Of a DNA stretch of 64,000 nt, positions 34,147 to 48,520 are shown in pieces (the first letter of the stretch is position 1; each line of letters starts with the position of its first letter). The DNA is from Anthoceros angustus (Eukaryota; Streptophyta; Anthocerotopsida; Anthocerotales; Anthocerotaceae), in the NCBI GenBank assembly GCA_010909165.1, contig MU008178.1, positions 260,369 to 324,368 of the forward strand. Direction: 5' to 3'. The position numbers were made by a program, and so were the translations under genes. The notes under the pieces are model-generated. The model was not told where the DNA came from, searched no databases, and saw only the letters and a list, made by a program, of their open reading frames with translations.

Positions 34147-36066
34147 ATGTTTGTTTGGTTACTTGTATGCTTGTTTAATGTGTCCATATTGTATCACAAT
34201 GGAGTTGTGATGGCAAACATATTGGAGTCTACCCCTTGGATGATGCCAACTTCCTCTTAACCAATTTTCAAAGGCCATTCCTCGAATCGCATAATGTATT
34301 CCACTTGTTCTACTTTATATTTGTTTGATCCAATAGTACATTCATCAATGTGCATGTGATTATACAAACGATATTTCTTTTGTTTTCAATGGAGTGATTA
34401 TGCATGTGGACGAACGATAATTCTTTGGTGAGTGTCCTGCGACTTTCGGATGGTACAATCGTAGATTGCGTGAAGATAGAAGATCAATTAACGTTACAAC
34501 ATCCACTTTTGAAGGACATGTTATACAAGTATGTATTTATATTCAAGTTACAAGTCATTCTTGTAATCAACAATATCTAGAACATTCAAGTATGGATATT
34601 AATATAGTTTTGTTTTGCGAAACCACCGGTTTCACTAAGACATAATTATGTGGAGTCCACGAATGTCAAACGTGCAATCCAAATTTATGAACAAGAAGTG
34701 GGTTCATGTCCAAAAGGTACCATTCCAATTCAAAGGTTCACTTACGAGCAAATGAATAGAAGTATAGAAGTGAAGAGGAGAGTCGACATAAGTCGCGAGG
34801 TGAAGAGGAGAGTCGACAATGGACGGAGGTCTCTCCTCATGTTGAAGATGATGGCTTTTATTTTGAGGTATACTATTCATGGTCCACATTCCATTTTGTT
34901 TACACTTAAGGGTATTTGCACCGATACTAATGAGGATAAATTTGCAGTGATACTAAATATGAATTGACTCGTATGTTTATGTGAGATACAGGCCGTATAC
35001 TCTACAACAACAAGACTACTTTTATGGGTAGTGTGATTAGCATTTGGGATCAGTTGAGAGAGGTCCAAATGATTTCTCAAGCTCATATATTCGTCTTGAA
35101 AGCTGTGGAGACTATGGCGAATATAATGGTGTTGATATTGGATGGCATGTAAGTCAAAAGGGTATAGTATTTGTTTGTTTTTATAAGCGCAAATGATACA
35201 TGTACTTATTTTTCTCGCTTGTTGCAATTGCAGAAATTTCCATTTTGTATTCAAATGACCCTCTACCTCGTTTGTACATTGGATATAAGGTTAGTTCATA
35301 CACTCATGCGTTCCTATATTTAATTATATTATTTTGAAAATCAGTTGGGTTCCAAACAACAATCCTTTCATCTTATGTGCGTCCATGTACAACGGGTGTT
35401 TTAACTTGTTTTGCGCTGGGTTTGTGCAAACTAATCCGGCATTTGTGTTCGGTGGTGCTTTCCTCACGATTATGAGGGACAACTATAAATGCTCGATAAG
35501 CAAAGTAAGTATAACAATCTTTTATCAACAATTAGACAACAAAATGGACTTATTGACTCTCCATACTCATTCTTAGTTTGGACAATGTGATCCGGATTCA
35601 AACACGGCTGATTTATGGTTGTTTATTAATGGACAAGCGGTTGGTTATTGGCCGACATCAATATTTGATGGCTTTCTTTCTCTTGAACTATTTAATCACC
35701 GGAATGGGAGGCAACCTTGGTATGACAAGTAAATATTCGCAAGTCATGTTGGGAAATGGGAGACTAGGATGATGCTCATGGTCCAAGAGGTTGGTGACGT
35801 GGAGTGTACCGCCTATCAAAAGCGGCTGATGTATTTGATGAAGGATGACAAGAATAACATCGATTCCAAATTTCCTTGATAGAATAGTAATCCATTCAAC
35901 TTATGAAGACAATTGGAATGGAAAATCATTCTATGTTCACGTAAACAATATTCTTCACAGTATCCGGTTTTTTTTGGTGGGCGAGTGGTTCAGATACCTT
36001 AGTCTCAAATCTTCCTCTTATGAAGCTAGTGAAGATACGGATGCATTTATGGAAGAAGTGCTATGA
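34147..36066 (+). pseudogene. Neprosin-domain gene copy N3
   Basis: Same architecture. It has an extra G after the signal peptide (ATTGGAGTC), TTTTATGGGTAGTG where other copies vary, and a lost base before the GW motif exon (GGATCAGTTGAGAG). The CFNLFCAGFVQTNPAFVFGG exon is in its best form here. The C-terminal 73 codons to EASEDTDAFMEEVL are open after an indel. Confidence 0.75.
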
Positions 36067-36650
36067 GAGAGAAACCCTTGAACCTTTGTCTATCTTTTAT
36101 ATTGTAGCAATGTCTTTTAAAATTTTTCGTTAACGCAGAACCGATATAGGATCGGGGATTGTGATTCTAACGTCGTAACAATCCTTGTCCACATGTCATC
36201 CAGCAAATTTCTGATTTTGAAGAAACTCCTCTATACCCCACCGGCTTAGCCCACGCAAGGCCCAATGCCGCGCGTTGGAGCCACAGTGGTAAGACAAACA
36301 ATCCACACAACGCCTCCGCATTAAATCCGAGCGGACTTCAACACCTAGTTGGTCCAAGTCACTCCCACGCAATTTATGGGAAGCGGTGTTAAGGATAGTT
36401 TTGAATGTCTAACAACAACCCATCACAAACCTCCCCACCCGCCGAACCCTTGCAGCAGATTTCAAGAGACTCGGGAAAATGAGTGTGATGCAGAGTTATG
36501 TCAGCGCGATGCAGGGCTTGACAGAGAATCAATCACGTTCTTGAATGTCAAGGCCGGGACGGCGGGACCAAAGAACTAAGGATGGACTATTTCACAAAGT
36601 TCAAAAACGTTGAAGTAAATATGGCGAAATAAACTTGGGCTCCAAATGAA

Positions 36651-37305
36651 TCAAGGTCCCATGCTCGCAAGAGATGTGTATCACTCGCTTGGCCACCCTT
36701 TTGTGCCCTTCACTAGATAGAAGGTTGACCTAAAGCAATTCTAGTCAAATTGTTTAGTCACAACGTTCCGACGCAGAGGAGTGGACCAGCGATGTGATCG
36801 CAAAGGGTATCGTGCCACTCACCTTCACTATCTCGGTCGAGAATGAGGAAGGTTGTAGGCAACCAACACACGAAATGGAAAGCTGCACAAAAGCGACTTA
36901 TCATACAACTAGGTAGAGCCCGTATAATGTGATGACAAATGGGCACAATCACCTTAAAAGGGTCTCCTCTCAATGACCGCACGTAAAGGGAATTTTTCAT
37001 ACCACGACCTTGCAACATAGCACATGCTGCGTTAGATTGTTGCAAACTACATATCTTTGTTGACTGGTAAATCCACCATCAAAGTAACATACCTCAACGC
37101 CACATCCCAAAGACGCCTCCCTGTGTGTGCAGAAATACGTCGACATTCTCCTCACAACTTCATGTGATTATGTAATGCCTTCCATTCATATAGTAAGGCG
37201 TGTGTAATTATTACGATGGGAGCCATGTCAAACATCATATGCAATATGCCATCCACAAGCAGATGTTGCCGTCGTGCAACCAATCAAATTCGGATGATAC
37301 GTTTA
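36651..37305 (-). pseudogene. WD40-gene fragment W3 (exons 9-6)
   Basis: Inverted WD40 3' end between N3 and N4. Exon 8 reads FHFVCWLPTTFLILDRDSE in a shifted frame because of a base change in the exon; otherwise like W1. Confidence 0.82.
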
Positions 37306-38383
37306 GATTTCTTCGCACATCTTCTCTCCAACCACCTCATCCGCAAGGACCTCAAATTAAGATACCTTCGTCTCACTTGGTCCCCATTTCAAAAGGAGGA
37401 GTTTTGTGTCAATCCTCCTTTTGGTTTCTCACCAGCCCGCTATCAACTTAGTTCTCTTCTTTCCTTCAAACTCCGTAAACTCAATTTAGTTAATTGTTAG
37501 CTCGCATCACCTCGGGATTGAGACGGGTGCGGCATGAAAGGCGTTCTTAGGCGCCGATTCGGTGTCTGGCGGCTAGGGCTCATCTCTTACCAAGATGGCT
37601 GTTAATCGGCGATATTAGCTAGATAGTTCTATAATGAGGAGAAAGATTTAGGCAAATGTTTCGATGTGAGGCGATTCCTATCACGAGTCTTTTAGATAGA
37701 CTTGACGATCCCGGCTATAATCTATCGGGTTGGATAATCGAAATGAGCAACTTTTTGTGTCTAGTTTGTCGTTTTGCAAATAGGTTACAACTTTTCACAT
37801 CCTGAAAGATGGCTTGATTACGATCGTGGTGCAAGTATGCAGGCAGACATGGTCATAGATACCACCAAACCTAATTGAAGAGATCACAAGATCTCAACGC
37901 AAATGGAGATCAATGTCATGAGTTTTCACCTTCGTCGCTTTGCCTCAGTTTGAGTGGATCATGCTACCGCTAATTGTATTTTTGATCCAACTTTGGAACT
38001 CCCACAATAGAGAACCTTGGGAAAGATGATTAATCAGTAACAAAGGTCGGAACAATTTGGGGTACATCAATATAGTTAGTTGTGATGGACTTGGATCATG
38101 TGATTGATAACCCTCATCCAATGATTTTTTTGTGTTTTTAATATTATTTTAACATTATCGCTCCCAATTCCAAACCCAATTCGCCAAAGAAAAAAGAAGA
38201 TGGTCTTTTATGCTGAAACATATTGTACTCAATATTTAATTAAATATTAAATATATTTATTATCGAGAGTTTGGAATGGAGAAGGCTATATATATGTAGA
38301 CTTGCAGGTCTTAAGTCCTCATCCTTTTCAGTCTTTGGGGATAAGGTATATGATTATTTGTGATAGAAAATAGAATTGTCACC

Positions 38384-40304
38384 ATGTTTGTTTGGTTACT
38401 TGTATGCTTGTTTAATGTGTCCATATTGTATCACAATGGAGTTGTGATGGCAAACATATTGAGTCTACCCCTTGGATGATGCCAACTTCCTCTTAACCAA
38501 TTTTCAAAAGGCCATTCCTCGAATCGCATAATGTATTCCACTTGTTCTACTTTATATTTGTTTGATCCAATAGTACATTCATCAATGTGCATGTGATTAT
38601 ACAAACGATATTTCTTTTGTTTTCAATGGAGTGATTATGCATGTGAATGACGATAATTCTTTGGTGAGTGTCCTGCGACTTTCGGATGGTACAATCGTAG
38701 ATTGCGTGAAGATAGAAGATCAATTAACGTTACAACATCCACTTTTTGAAGGACATGTTATACAAGTATGTATTTATATTCAAGTTACAAGTCATTCTTG
38801 TAATCAACAATATCTAGAACATTCAAGTATGGATATTAATATAGTTTTGTTTTTGCGAAACCACCGGTTTCACTAAGACATAATTATGTGGAGTCCACGA
38901 ATGTCAAACGTGCAATCCAAATTTATGAACAAGAAGTGGGTTCATGTCCAAAAGGTACCATTCCAATTCAAAGGTTCACTTACGAGCAAATGAATAGAAG
39001 TATAGAAGTGAAGAGGAGAGTCGACATAAGTCGCGAGGTGAAGAGGAGAGTCGACAATGGACGGAGGTCTCTCCTCATGTTGAAGATGATGGCTTTTTAT
39101 TTGAGGTATACTATTCATGGTCCACATTCCATTTTGTTTACACTTAAGGGTATTTGCACGATACTAATGAGGATAAATTTGCAGTGATACTAAATATGAA
39201 TTGACTCGTATGTTTATGTGAGATACAGATAATTGTACAACAACAAGACTACTTTTATGGAGCTGCGGTGATTAGCATTTGGGATCAGTTGTGAGAGAGG
39301 TCCAAATGATTTCTCAAGCTCATATATTCGTCTTGAAAGCCGGAGACTATGGCGAATATAATGGTGTTGATATTGGATGGCATGTAAGTCAAAAGGGTAT
39401 AGTATTTGTTTGTTTTTATAAGCGCAAATGATACATGTACTTATTTTTCTCGCTTGTTGCAATTGCAGAAATTTCCATTTTGTATTCAAATGACCCTCTA
39501 CCTCGTTTGTACATTGGATATAAGGTTAGTTCATACACTCATATGCGTTCCTATATTTAATTATATTATTTTTGAAAATCAGTTGGGTTCCAAACAACAA
39601 TCCTTTCATCTTATGTGGTCCATGTACAACGGTGTTTTAACTTGTTTTCTGGGTTTGTGCAAACTAATCCGCATTTGTGTTCGTGGTGCTTTCCTCACCG
39701 ATTATGAGGGACAACTATAAATGCTCGATAAGCAAAGTAAGTATAACAATCTTTTATCAACAATTAGACAACAAAATGGACTTATTGACTCTCCATACTC
39801 ATTCTTAGTTTGGACAATGTGATCCGGATTCAAACACGGCTGATTTATGGTTGTTTATTAATGGACAAGCGGTTGGTTATTGGCCGACATCAATATTTGA
39901 TGGCTTTCTTTCTCTTGAACTATTTAATCACCGGAATGGGAGGCAACCTTGGTATGACAAGTAAATATTCGCAAGTCATGTTGGGAAATGGGAGACTAGG
40001 GACTGATGTTCATGGTCCAGCACAGGTTGGTGACAGGAGTGTACCGGCCTATCAAAACAGCTTGATGTATTTGATGAAGGATGACAAGAATAACATGCTG
40101 ATTCCAAATTTCCTTGATAGAATAGTAATCCATTCAACTTATGAGGACAATTGGAATGGAAAATCATTCTATGTTCAGTAAACAATATTCTTCACAGTAT
40201 CCGGTTTTTTTTGGTGGGCGAGTGGTTCGAGATACCTTAGTCTCAAATCTTCCTCTTATGAAGCTAGTGAAGATACGGATGCATTTATGGAAGAAGTGCT
40301 ATGA
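38384..40304 (+). pseudogene. Neprosin-domain gene copy N4 (best preserved C-terminus)
   Basis: Same architecture. The last exon is open from MTSKYSQVMLGNGRLG through VGDRSVPAYQNS, LIPNFLDRIVIHSTYEDNW to KSFY and matches the founder remnant at 23.4-23.96 kb almost residue for residue, including GTDVHGPAQ, which other copies have lost. It is therefore the copy closest to the founder, or the one with fewest consensus errors. Upstream indels remain (AGCCGGAGAC in the peptidase exon; ATGTGAATGACG in the first part). Confidence 0.77.
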
Positions 40305-40874
40305 GAGAGAAACCCTTGAACCTTTGTCTATCTTTTATATTGTAGCAATGTCTTTTAAAATTTTTCGTTAACGCAACCGATATAGGATCGGGGATTGTGA
40401 TTCTAACGTCGTAACAATCCTTGTCCACATGTCATCCAGCAAATTTCTGATTTTGAAGAAACTCCTCTATACCCCACCGGCTTAGCCACGCAAGGCCCAA
40501 TGTGCGTTGGAGCCACCAGTGGTAAGACAAACAATCCACACAACCTCCGCATTAAATCGACGGACTTCAACACCTAGTTGGTCCAAGTCACTCCCACGCA
40601 ATTTATGGGAAACTGTTAAGGATAGTTTTGAATGTCTAACAACAACCCATCACAAACCTCCCCACCAGAACCCTTGCAGCAGATTTCAAGAGACTCGGGA
40701 AAATGAGTGTGATGCACGAGTTATGTCAACGCGATGCGGGCTTGACAGAGAATCAATCACGTTCTTGAATGTCAAGGCCGGACAACGGGACCAAAGAACT
40801 AAGGATGGACTATTTCACAAAGTTCAAAAAGCGTTGAAGTAAATATGGCGAAATAAACTTGGGCTCCAAATGAA

Positions 40875-41535
40875 TCAAGGTCCCATGCTCGCAAGAGATG
40901 TATCGCGGATTACCTTGGCCACCCCTTTTGTGCCCTTCACTAGATAGAAGGTTGACCTAAAGCAATTCTAGTCAAATTGTTTAGTCACAACGTTAAGAGC
41001 AGTAGGAGTGGACCAGCGAGTGCATCGTAGCGGGTATCGGGCCACTCACCTTCACTATCTCGGTCGAGAATGAGGAAGGTTGTAGGCAACCAACACACGA
41101 AATGGAAAGCCGCAAAAAGCGACTTATCATACAACTAGGTAGAGCAGTATAATGTGATGACAAATGGGCACAATCACCTTAAAAGGTCTCCTCTCAATGA
41201 CCGCACGTAAAGGGAATTTTTCATACCACGACCTTGCAACATAGCACATGCTGCGTTAGATTGTTGCAAACTACATATGCTTTGTTGACTGGTAAATCCA
41301 CCATCAAAGTAACATACCTCCAACGCCACATCCCAAAGACGCCTCCTGTGTGTGCACAGCAAATACGCATTTGACATTCTCCTCACAACTTCATGTGATT
41401 ATGTAATGCCTTCCATTCATATAGTAAGAGCGTGGATCGTACGTGGGAGCCATGTCAAACATCATATGCAATATGCCATCCACAACAGATGTTGCCGACG
41501 TCGTGCAACCAATCAAATTCGGATGATACGTTTAG
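40875..41535 (-). pseudogene. WD40-gene fragment W4 (exons 9-6)
   Basis: Inverted WD40 3' end between N4 and N5, with a base lost in AAAAGGTCTCC and GAGCAGTATAATG in intron 7. Not functional. Confidence 0.82.
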
Positions 41536-42593
41536 ATTTCTTGCACATCTTCTCTCCAACCACCTCATCCGCAAGGACCTCAAATTAAGATACCTTCGTC
41601 TCACTTGGTCCCCATTTCAAAAGGAGGAGTTTTGTGTCAATCCTCCTTTTGGTTTCTCACCAGCCCGCTATCAACTTAGTTCTCTTCTTTCCTTCAAACT
41701 CAAACTCAATTTAGTTAATTGTTAGCTCGCATCACCTCGTGGATTGAGGCGGGTGCGGCATGAAAGGCGTTCTTAGACAGCCGATTCGGTGTAGGCGGCT
41801 AGGGCTCTGTCTCTTACCAAGATGGCGTTAATCCAGATATTAGCTAGATAGTTCTATAATGAGGAGAAAGATTTAGGCAAATGTTTACGATGTGACGATT
41901 CCTATCACGAGTCTTTTAGATAGACTTGACCAGTCCGGCTATAATCTATCGAGTTGGATAATCGAAATGAGCAACTTTTTGTGTCTAGTTTGTCGTTTGC
42001 AAATAGGTTACAACTTTTCACATCCCGTGAAAGATGGCTTGATTACGTGGTGCAAGTATGCAGATATGGTCATAGATACCACCAAACCTAATTGAAGAGA
42101 TCACAAGATCTCAACGCAAATGGAGATCAATGTCATGAGTTTTCACCTTCGTCGACTTTGCCTCGGTTTGAGTGGATCATGCTACCGCTAATTGTATTTT
42201 TGATCCAACTTTGGAACTCCCACAATAGAGAACCTTGGGAAAGATGATTAATCTGTAACAAAGGTGCGGAACAATTTGGGGTACATCAATATAGTTAGTT
42301 GTGATGGACTTGGATCATGTGATTGATAACCCTCATCCAATGATTTTTTTGTGTTTTTAATATTATTTTAACATTATCGCTCCCAATTCCAAACCCACTC
42401 GCCAAAGAAAAAGAAGATGGTCTTTTATGCAACATATTGTACTCAATATTTAATTAAATATTAAATATATTTATTATCGAGAGTTTGGAATGGAGAAGGC
42501 TATATATATGTAGACTTGGGTCTTAAGTCCTCATCCTTTTCGATCTGGGGATAAGGTATATGATTATTTGTGATAGAAAATAGAATTGTCACC

Positions 42594-44513
42594 ATGTTTG
42601 TTTGGTTACTTGTATGCTTGTTTAATGTGTCCATATTGTATCACAATGGAGTTGTGATGGCAAACATATTGAGTCTACCCCTTGGATGATGCCAACTTCC
42701 TCTTAACCAATTTTCAAAGGCCATTCCTCGAATCGCATAATGTATTCCACTTGTTCTACTTTATATTTGTTTGATCCAATAATTCATCAATGTGCATGTG
42801 ATTATACAAACGATATTTCTTTTGTTTTCAATGGAGTGATTATGCATGTGGACGAACGATAATTCTTTGGTGAGTGTCCTGCAGCTTTCGGATGGTACAA
42901 TCGTAGATTGCATGAAGATAGAAGATCAATTAACGTTACAACATCCACTTTTTGAAGGACATGTTATACAAGTATGTATTTATATTCAAGTTACAAGTCA
43001 TTCTTGTAATCAACAATATCTAGAACATTCAAGTATGGATATTAATATAGTTTTGTTTTTGCAGAAACCACCGGTTTCACTAAGACATAATTATGTGGAG
43101 TCCACGAATGTCAAACGTGCAATCCAAATTTATGAACAAGAAGTGGGTTCATGTCCAAAAGGTACCATTCCAATTCAAAGGTTCACTTACGAGCAAATGA
43201 ATAGAAGTATAGAAGTGAAGAGGAGAGTCGACATAAGTCGCGAGGTGAAGAGGAGAGTCGACAATGGACGGAGGTCTCTCCTCATGTTGAAGATGATGGC
43301 TTTTATTTGAGGTATACTATTCATGGTCCACATTCCATTTTGTTTACACTTAAGGGTATTTGCACCGATACTAATGAGGATAAATTTGCAGTGATACTAA
43401 ATATGAATTGACTCGTATGTTTATGTGAGATACAGCCGTATCTGCATAACAACAAGACTACTTTTATGGAGTGGTGCGGTGATTAGCATTTGGGATCCAG
43501 TTGTGAGAGAGGTCCAATGATTTCTCAAGCTCATATATTCGTCTTGAAAGCCGTGGAGACTATGGCGAATATAATGGTGTTGATATTGGATGGCATGTAA
43601 GTCAAAAGGGTATAGTATTTGTTTGTTTTTATAAGCGCAAATGATACATGTACTTATTTTTCTCGCTTGTTGCAATTGCAGAAATTTCCATTTTGTATTC
43701 AAATGACCCTCTACCTCGTTTGTACATTGGATATAAGGTTAGTTCATACACTCATGTGCGTTCCTATATTTAATTATATTATTTTGAAAATCATTGGGTT
43801 CCAAACAACAATCCTTTCATCTTATGTGTCCCATGTACAACGGTGTTTTAACTTGTTTTGCGCTGGGTTTGTGCAAACTAATCCGCATTTGTGTTCGGTG
43901 GTGCTTTCCTCACCGATTATGAGGGGACAACTATAAATGCTCGATAAGCAAAGTAAGTATAACAATCTTTTATCAACAATTAGACAACAAAATGGACTTA
44001 TTGACTCTCCATACTCATTCTTAGTTTGGACAATGTGATCCGAGGATTCAAACACGGCTGATTTATGGTTGTTTATTAATGGACAAGCGGTTGGTTATTG
44101 GCCGACATCAATATTTGATGGCTTTCTTTCTCTTGAACTATTTAATCACGGAATGGGAGGCAACCTTGGTATGACAAGTAAATATTCGCAAGTCATGTTG
44201 GGAAATGGGAGACTAGGGATGATGCTCATGGTCCAAAGAGTTGGTGACAGAGTGTACCGCCTATCAAAACGGCTTGATGTATTTGATGAAGGATGACAAG
44301 AATAACATCGATTCCAAATTTCCTTGATAGAATAGTAATCCATTCAACTTATGAAGACAATTGGAATGGAAAATCATTCTATGTTCCGACAGTAAACAAT
44401 ATTCTTCACAGTATCCGGTTTTTTGGTGGGCGAGTGGTTTATACCTTAGTCTCAAATCTTCCTCTTATGAAGCTAGTGAAGATACGGATGCATTTATGGA
44501 AGAAGTGCTATGA
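42594..44513 (+). pseudogene. Neprosin-domain gene copy N5 (intact splice acceptors)
   Basis: Same architecture. This copy alone reads CCTGCAGCTTTCGG (about 42878-42891) and TTTTTGCAGAAACC (about 43056-43069), giving canonical acceptors for the two activation-domain exons. A frame of 154 codons (42846-43310) runs through both. GAGGGGACAACT near 43921 also keeps DYEGTTINARISK in frame. Elsewhere bases are missing (TCACGGAATGG; GTGGTTTATACC). It is the best template for working out the true exon structure. Confidence 0.78.
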
Positions 44514-45073
44514 GAGAGAAACCCTTGAACCTTTGTCTATCTTTTATATTGTAGCAATGTCTTTTAAAATTTTTCGTTAACGCAGAACCGATATAGGATC
44601 GGGATTGTGATTCTAACGTCGTAACAATCCTTGTCCACATGTCATCCAGCAAATTTCTGATTTTGAAGAAACTCCTCTATACCCCACCGGCTTAGCCCAC
44701 GCAAGGCCCAATGCGTGCGTTGGAGCCAGTGGTAAGACAAACAATCCACACAACGCGTACCTCCGCATTAAATCCGAAGCGGACTTCAACACCTAGTTGG
44801 TCCAAGTCACTCCCACGCAATTTATGGGAAGCGGTGTTAAGGATAGTTTTGAATGTCTAACAACAACCCATCACAAACCTCCCACCAACCCTTGCAGCAG
44901 ATTTCAAGAGACTCGGGGAAAATGAGTGTGATGCACCGAGTTATGTCAACGCGATGGCTTGACATGAGAATCAATCACGTTCTTGAATGTCAAGGCCGGA
45001 GGGACCAAAGAACTAAGGATGGACTATTTCACAAAGTTCAAAAACGTTGAAGTAAATATGGCGAAATAAACTT

Positions 45074-45153
45074 GGGCTCCAACGCACGGCATTGGGCCTT
45101 GTGTGGGCTAAGCCAGGTGGGGTATAGAGGAGTTTCTTCAAAATCAGAAATTT
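45074..45153 (-). repeat. Inverted 3'-flank insert in the scrambled block
   Basis: About 72 bp matching 23206-23285 of the founder-orientation flank with one substitution (GCCAGGTGGGG for GCCGGGTGGGG). It is inverted relative to the array, joined on the left at shared GGGCTCCAA (45074-45082) and on the right at shared CAGAAATTT (45145-45153). Confidence 0.85.
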
Positions 45154-45975
45154 CCATTTTGTATTCAAATGACCCTCTACCTCGTTTGTACATTGGATAT
45201 AAGGTTAGTTCATACACTCATGTGCGTTCCTATATTTAATTATATTATTTTGAAAATCAGTTGGGTTCCAAACAACAATCCTTTCATCTTATGTAGTCCA
45301 TGTACAACGGTGTTTTAACTTGTTTTGCGCTGGGTTTGTGCAAACTAATCCGCATTTGTGTTCGGTGGTGCTTTCCTCACGATTATGAGGGGACAACTAT
45401 AAATGCTCGGATAAGCAAAGTAAGTATAACAATCTTTTATCAACAATTAGACAACAAAATGGACTTATTGACTCTCCATACTCATTCTTAGTTTGGACAA
45501 TGTGATCCGTGATTCAAACACGGCTGATTTATGGTTGTTTATTAATGGACAAGCGGTTGGTTATTGGCCGACATCAATATTTGATGGCTTTCTTTCTCTT
45601 GAACTATTTAATCACCGGAATGGGAGGCAACCTTGGTATGACAAGTAAATATTAAAGTCATGTTGGGAAATGGGAGACTAGGGATGATGCTCATGGTCCA
45701 AAGACAGTTGGTGACAGGTGCGCCTATCAAAACGGCTTGATGTATTTGATGAAGGATGACAAGAATAACATGTCGATTCCAAATTTCCTTGATAGAATAG
45801 TAATCCATTCAACTTATGAAGACAATTGGAATGGAAAATCATTCTATGTTATCGTAACAATATTCTTCACAGTATCGGTTTTTTGGTGGGCGAGTGGTTC
45901 GATACCTTAGTCTCAAATCTTCCTCTTATGAAGCTAGTGAAGATAATGGATGCATTTATGGAAGAAGTGCTATGA
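45145..45975 (+). pseudogene. Partial neprosin copy N5b (C-terminal exons only)
   Basis: Starts inside the exon ISILYSNDPLPRLYIGYK and runs to the stop codon. Signal peptide, activation domain and the GWH exon are absent. Numerous small indels (AAATATTAAAGTC; GACAGGTGCGCC). Confidence 0.8.
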
Positions 45976-46545
45976 GAGAGAAACCCTTGAACCTTTGTCT
46001 ATCTTTTATATTGTAGCAATGTCTTTTAAAATTTTTCAACGCAGAACCGATATAGGATCGATTGTGATTCTAACGTCGTAACAATCCTTGTCCACATGTC
46101 ATCCAGCAAATTTCTGATTTTGAAGAAACTCCTCTATACCCCACCGGCTTAGCCCACGCAAGGCCCAATGCGTGCGTTGGAGCCAGTGGTAAGACAAACA
46201 ATCCACACACAACCTCCGCATTAAATCCGAACGGACTTCAACACCTAGTTGGTCCAAGTCACTCCCACGCAATTTATGGAAACGGTGTTAAGGATAGTTT
46301 TGAATGTCTAACAACAACCCATCACAAACCTCCCCACCCGAACCCTTGCAGCAGATTTCAAGAGACTCAGAAAATGAGTGTGATGCACCGAGTTATGTCA
46401 GCGATGCAGGGGCAGCCGTAATCAATCACGTTCTTGAATGTCAAGGCCGGACAAATGAGGGACCAAAGAACTAAGGATGGACTATTTCACAAAGTTCAAA
46501 AAGCGTTGAAGTAAATATGGCGAAATAAACTTGGCTCCAAATGAA

Positions 46546-46611
46546 TCAAGGTCCCATGCTCGCAAGATGTGTATCTGATTACGCTTGGCCACCCTTTGTG
46601 CCCTTCACTAG
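46546..46611 (-). pseudogene. WD40-gene fragment, exon 9 only
   Basis: Short inverted piece of the WD40 3' end, cut off at the CTTCACTAG microhomology junction. Confidence 0.7.
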
Positions 46612-46935
46612 CTTCATAAGAGGAAGATTTGAGCCTAAGTATCAACCACTCGCCCACCAAAAAAATAGATACCGAAGAATATTGTTTACGCAATGGAAAA
46701 TAGAATGATTTTCCATTCCAATTGTCCTCATAAGTTGAATGGATTACTATTCTATCAAGGAAATTTGGAATCGATGTTATTCTTGTCATCCTTCATCAAA
46801 TACATCAAAATTTGCTTTGATAGGTACACTCCACCAAACCTGTGGACCATGAACATCCGTCCCTAGTCTCCCATTTCCCAACATGACTTAGTATTTACTT
46901 GTCATACCAAGGTTGCCTCCCCATTCCGGTGATTA
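46603..46935 (-). pseudogene. Inverted neprosin C-terminal fragment
   Basis: Minus-strand neprosin last exon (TSKYSQ-like start region to the GIYFFFGG region), the same orientation as the founder remnant at 23.4-23.96 kb and the reverse of the surrounding array. Bounded by shared CTTCACTAG (46603-46611) and GGTGATTA (46928-46935). Confidence 0.85.
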
Positions 46936-47960
46936 GCATTTGGGATCCAGTTGTGAGAGAGGTCCAAATGATTTCTCAAGCTCATATATTCGTCTTGAAA
47001 GCCGGAGACTATGGCGAATATAATGGTGTTGATATTGGATGGCATGTAAGTCAAAAGGGTATAGTATTTGTTTGTTTTTATAAGCGCAAATGATACATGT
47101 ACTTATTTTTCTCGCTTGTTGCAATTGCAGAAATTTCCATTTTGTATTCAAATGACCCTCTACCTCGTTTGTACATTGGATATAAGGTTAGTTCATACAC
47201 TCATGTGCGTTCCTATATTTAATTATATTATTTTGAAAATCAGTTGGGTTCCAAACAACAATCCTTTCATCTTATGATCCATGTACAACGGGTGTTTTAA
47301 CTTGTTTTGCTGGGTTTGTGCAAACTAATCCGCATTTGTGTTCGGTGGTGCTTTCCTCCTCGATTATGAGGGGACAACTATAAATGCTCGGATAAGCAAA
47401 GTAAGTATAACAATCTTTTATCAACAATTAGACAACAAAATGGACTTATTGACTCTCCATACTCATTCTTAGTTTGGACAATGTGATCCAGGATTCAAAC
47501 ACGGCTGATTTATGGTTGTTTATTAATGGACAAGCGGTTGGTGGCCGACATCAATATTTGATGGCTTTCTTTCTTGAACTATTTAATCACCGGAATGGGA
47601 GGCAACCTTGGTATGACAAGTAAATATTCAAGTCATGTTGGGAAATGGGAGACTAGGGATGCTCATGGTCCAAAGACAAGTTGGTGAGTGGAGTGTACCG
47701 CCTATCAAAAACGCGGCTTGATGTATTTGATGAAGGATGACAAGAATAACATCGATTCCAAATTTCCTTGATAGAATAGTAATCCATTCAACTTATGAAG
47801 ACAATTGGAATGGAAAATCATTCTATGTTATCATTGTAAACAATATTCTTCACAGTATCTGGTTTTTTGGTGGGCGAGTGGTTCGAGATACCTTAGTCTC
47901 AAATCTTCCTCTTATGAAGCTAGTGAAGATACGGATGCATTTATGGAAGAAGTGCTATGA
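46928..47960 (+). pseudogene. Partial neprosin copy N5c (peptidase domain only)
   Basis: Resumes in array orientation in the exon VISIWDP and continues through DIGWHVSQ, the CFNLFC exon and the C-terminal exon to the stop codon. It lacks signal peptide, activation domain and promoter. Confidence 0.8.
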
Positions 47961-48520
47961 GAGAGAAACCCTTGAACCTTTGTCTATCTTTTATATTGTA
48001 GCAATGTCTTTTAAAATTTTTCGTTAACGAACCGATATAGGATCGATTGTGATTCTAACGTAACAATCCTTGTCCACATGTCATCCAGCAAATTTCTGAT
48101 TTTGAAGAAACTCCTCTATACCCCACCTTAGCCCACGCAAGGCCCAATGCCGTGCGTTGGAGGGTAAGACAAACAATCCACACAACGCATTACCTCCGCA
48201 TTAAACCGAACGGACTTCAACACCTAGTTGGTCCAAGTCACTCCCACGCAATTTATGGGAAGCGGTGTTAAGGATAGTTTTGAATGTCTAACAACAACCC
48301 ATCACAAACCTCCCCACCGAACCCTTGCGCAGATTTCAAGAGACTCGGGGAAAATGAGTGTGATGCACCGAGTTATGTCAACGCAGCTTGACAGTGAGAA
48401 TCAATCACGTTCTTGAATGTCAAGGGACTGAGGGGACCAAAGAACTAAGGATGGACTATTTCACAAAGTTCAAAAAGCGTTGAAGTAAATATGGCGAAAT
48501 AAACTTGGGCTCCAAATGAA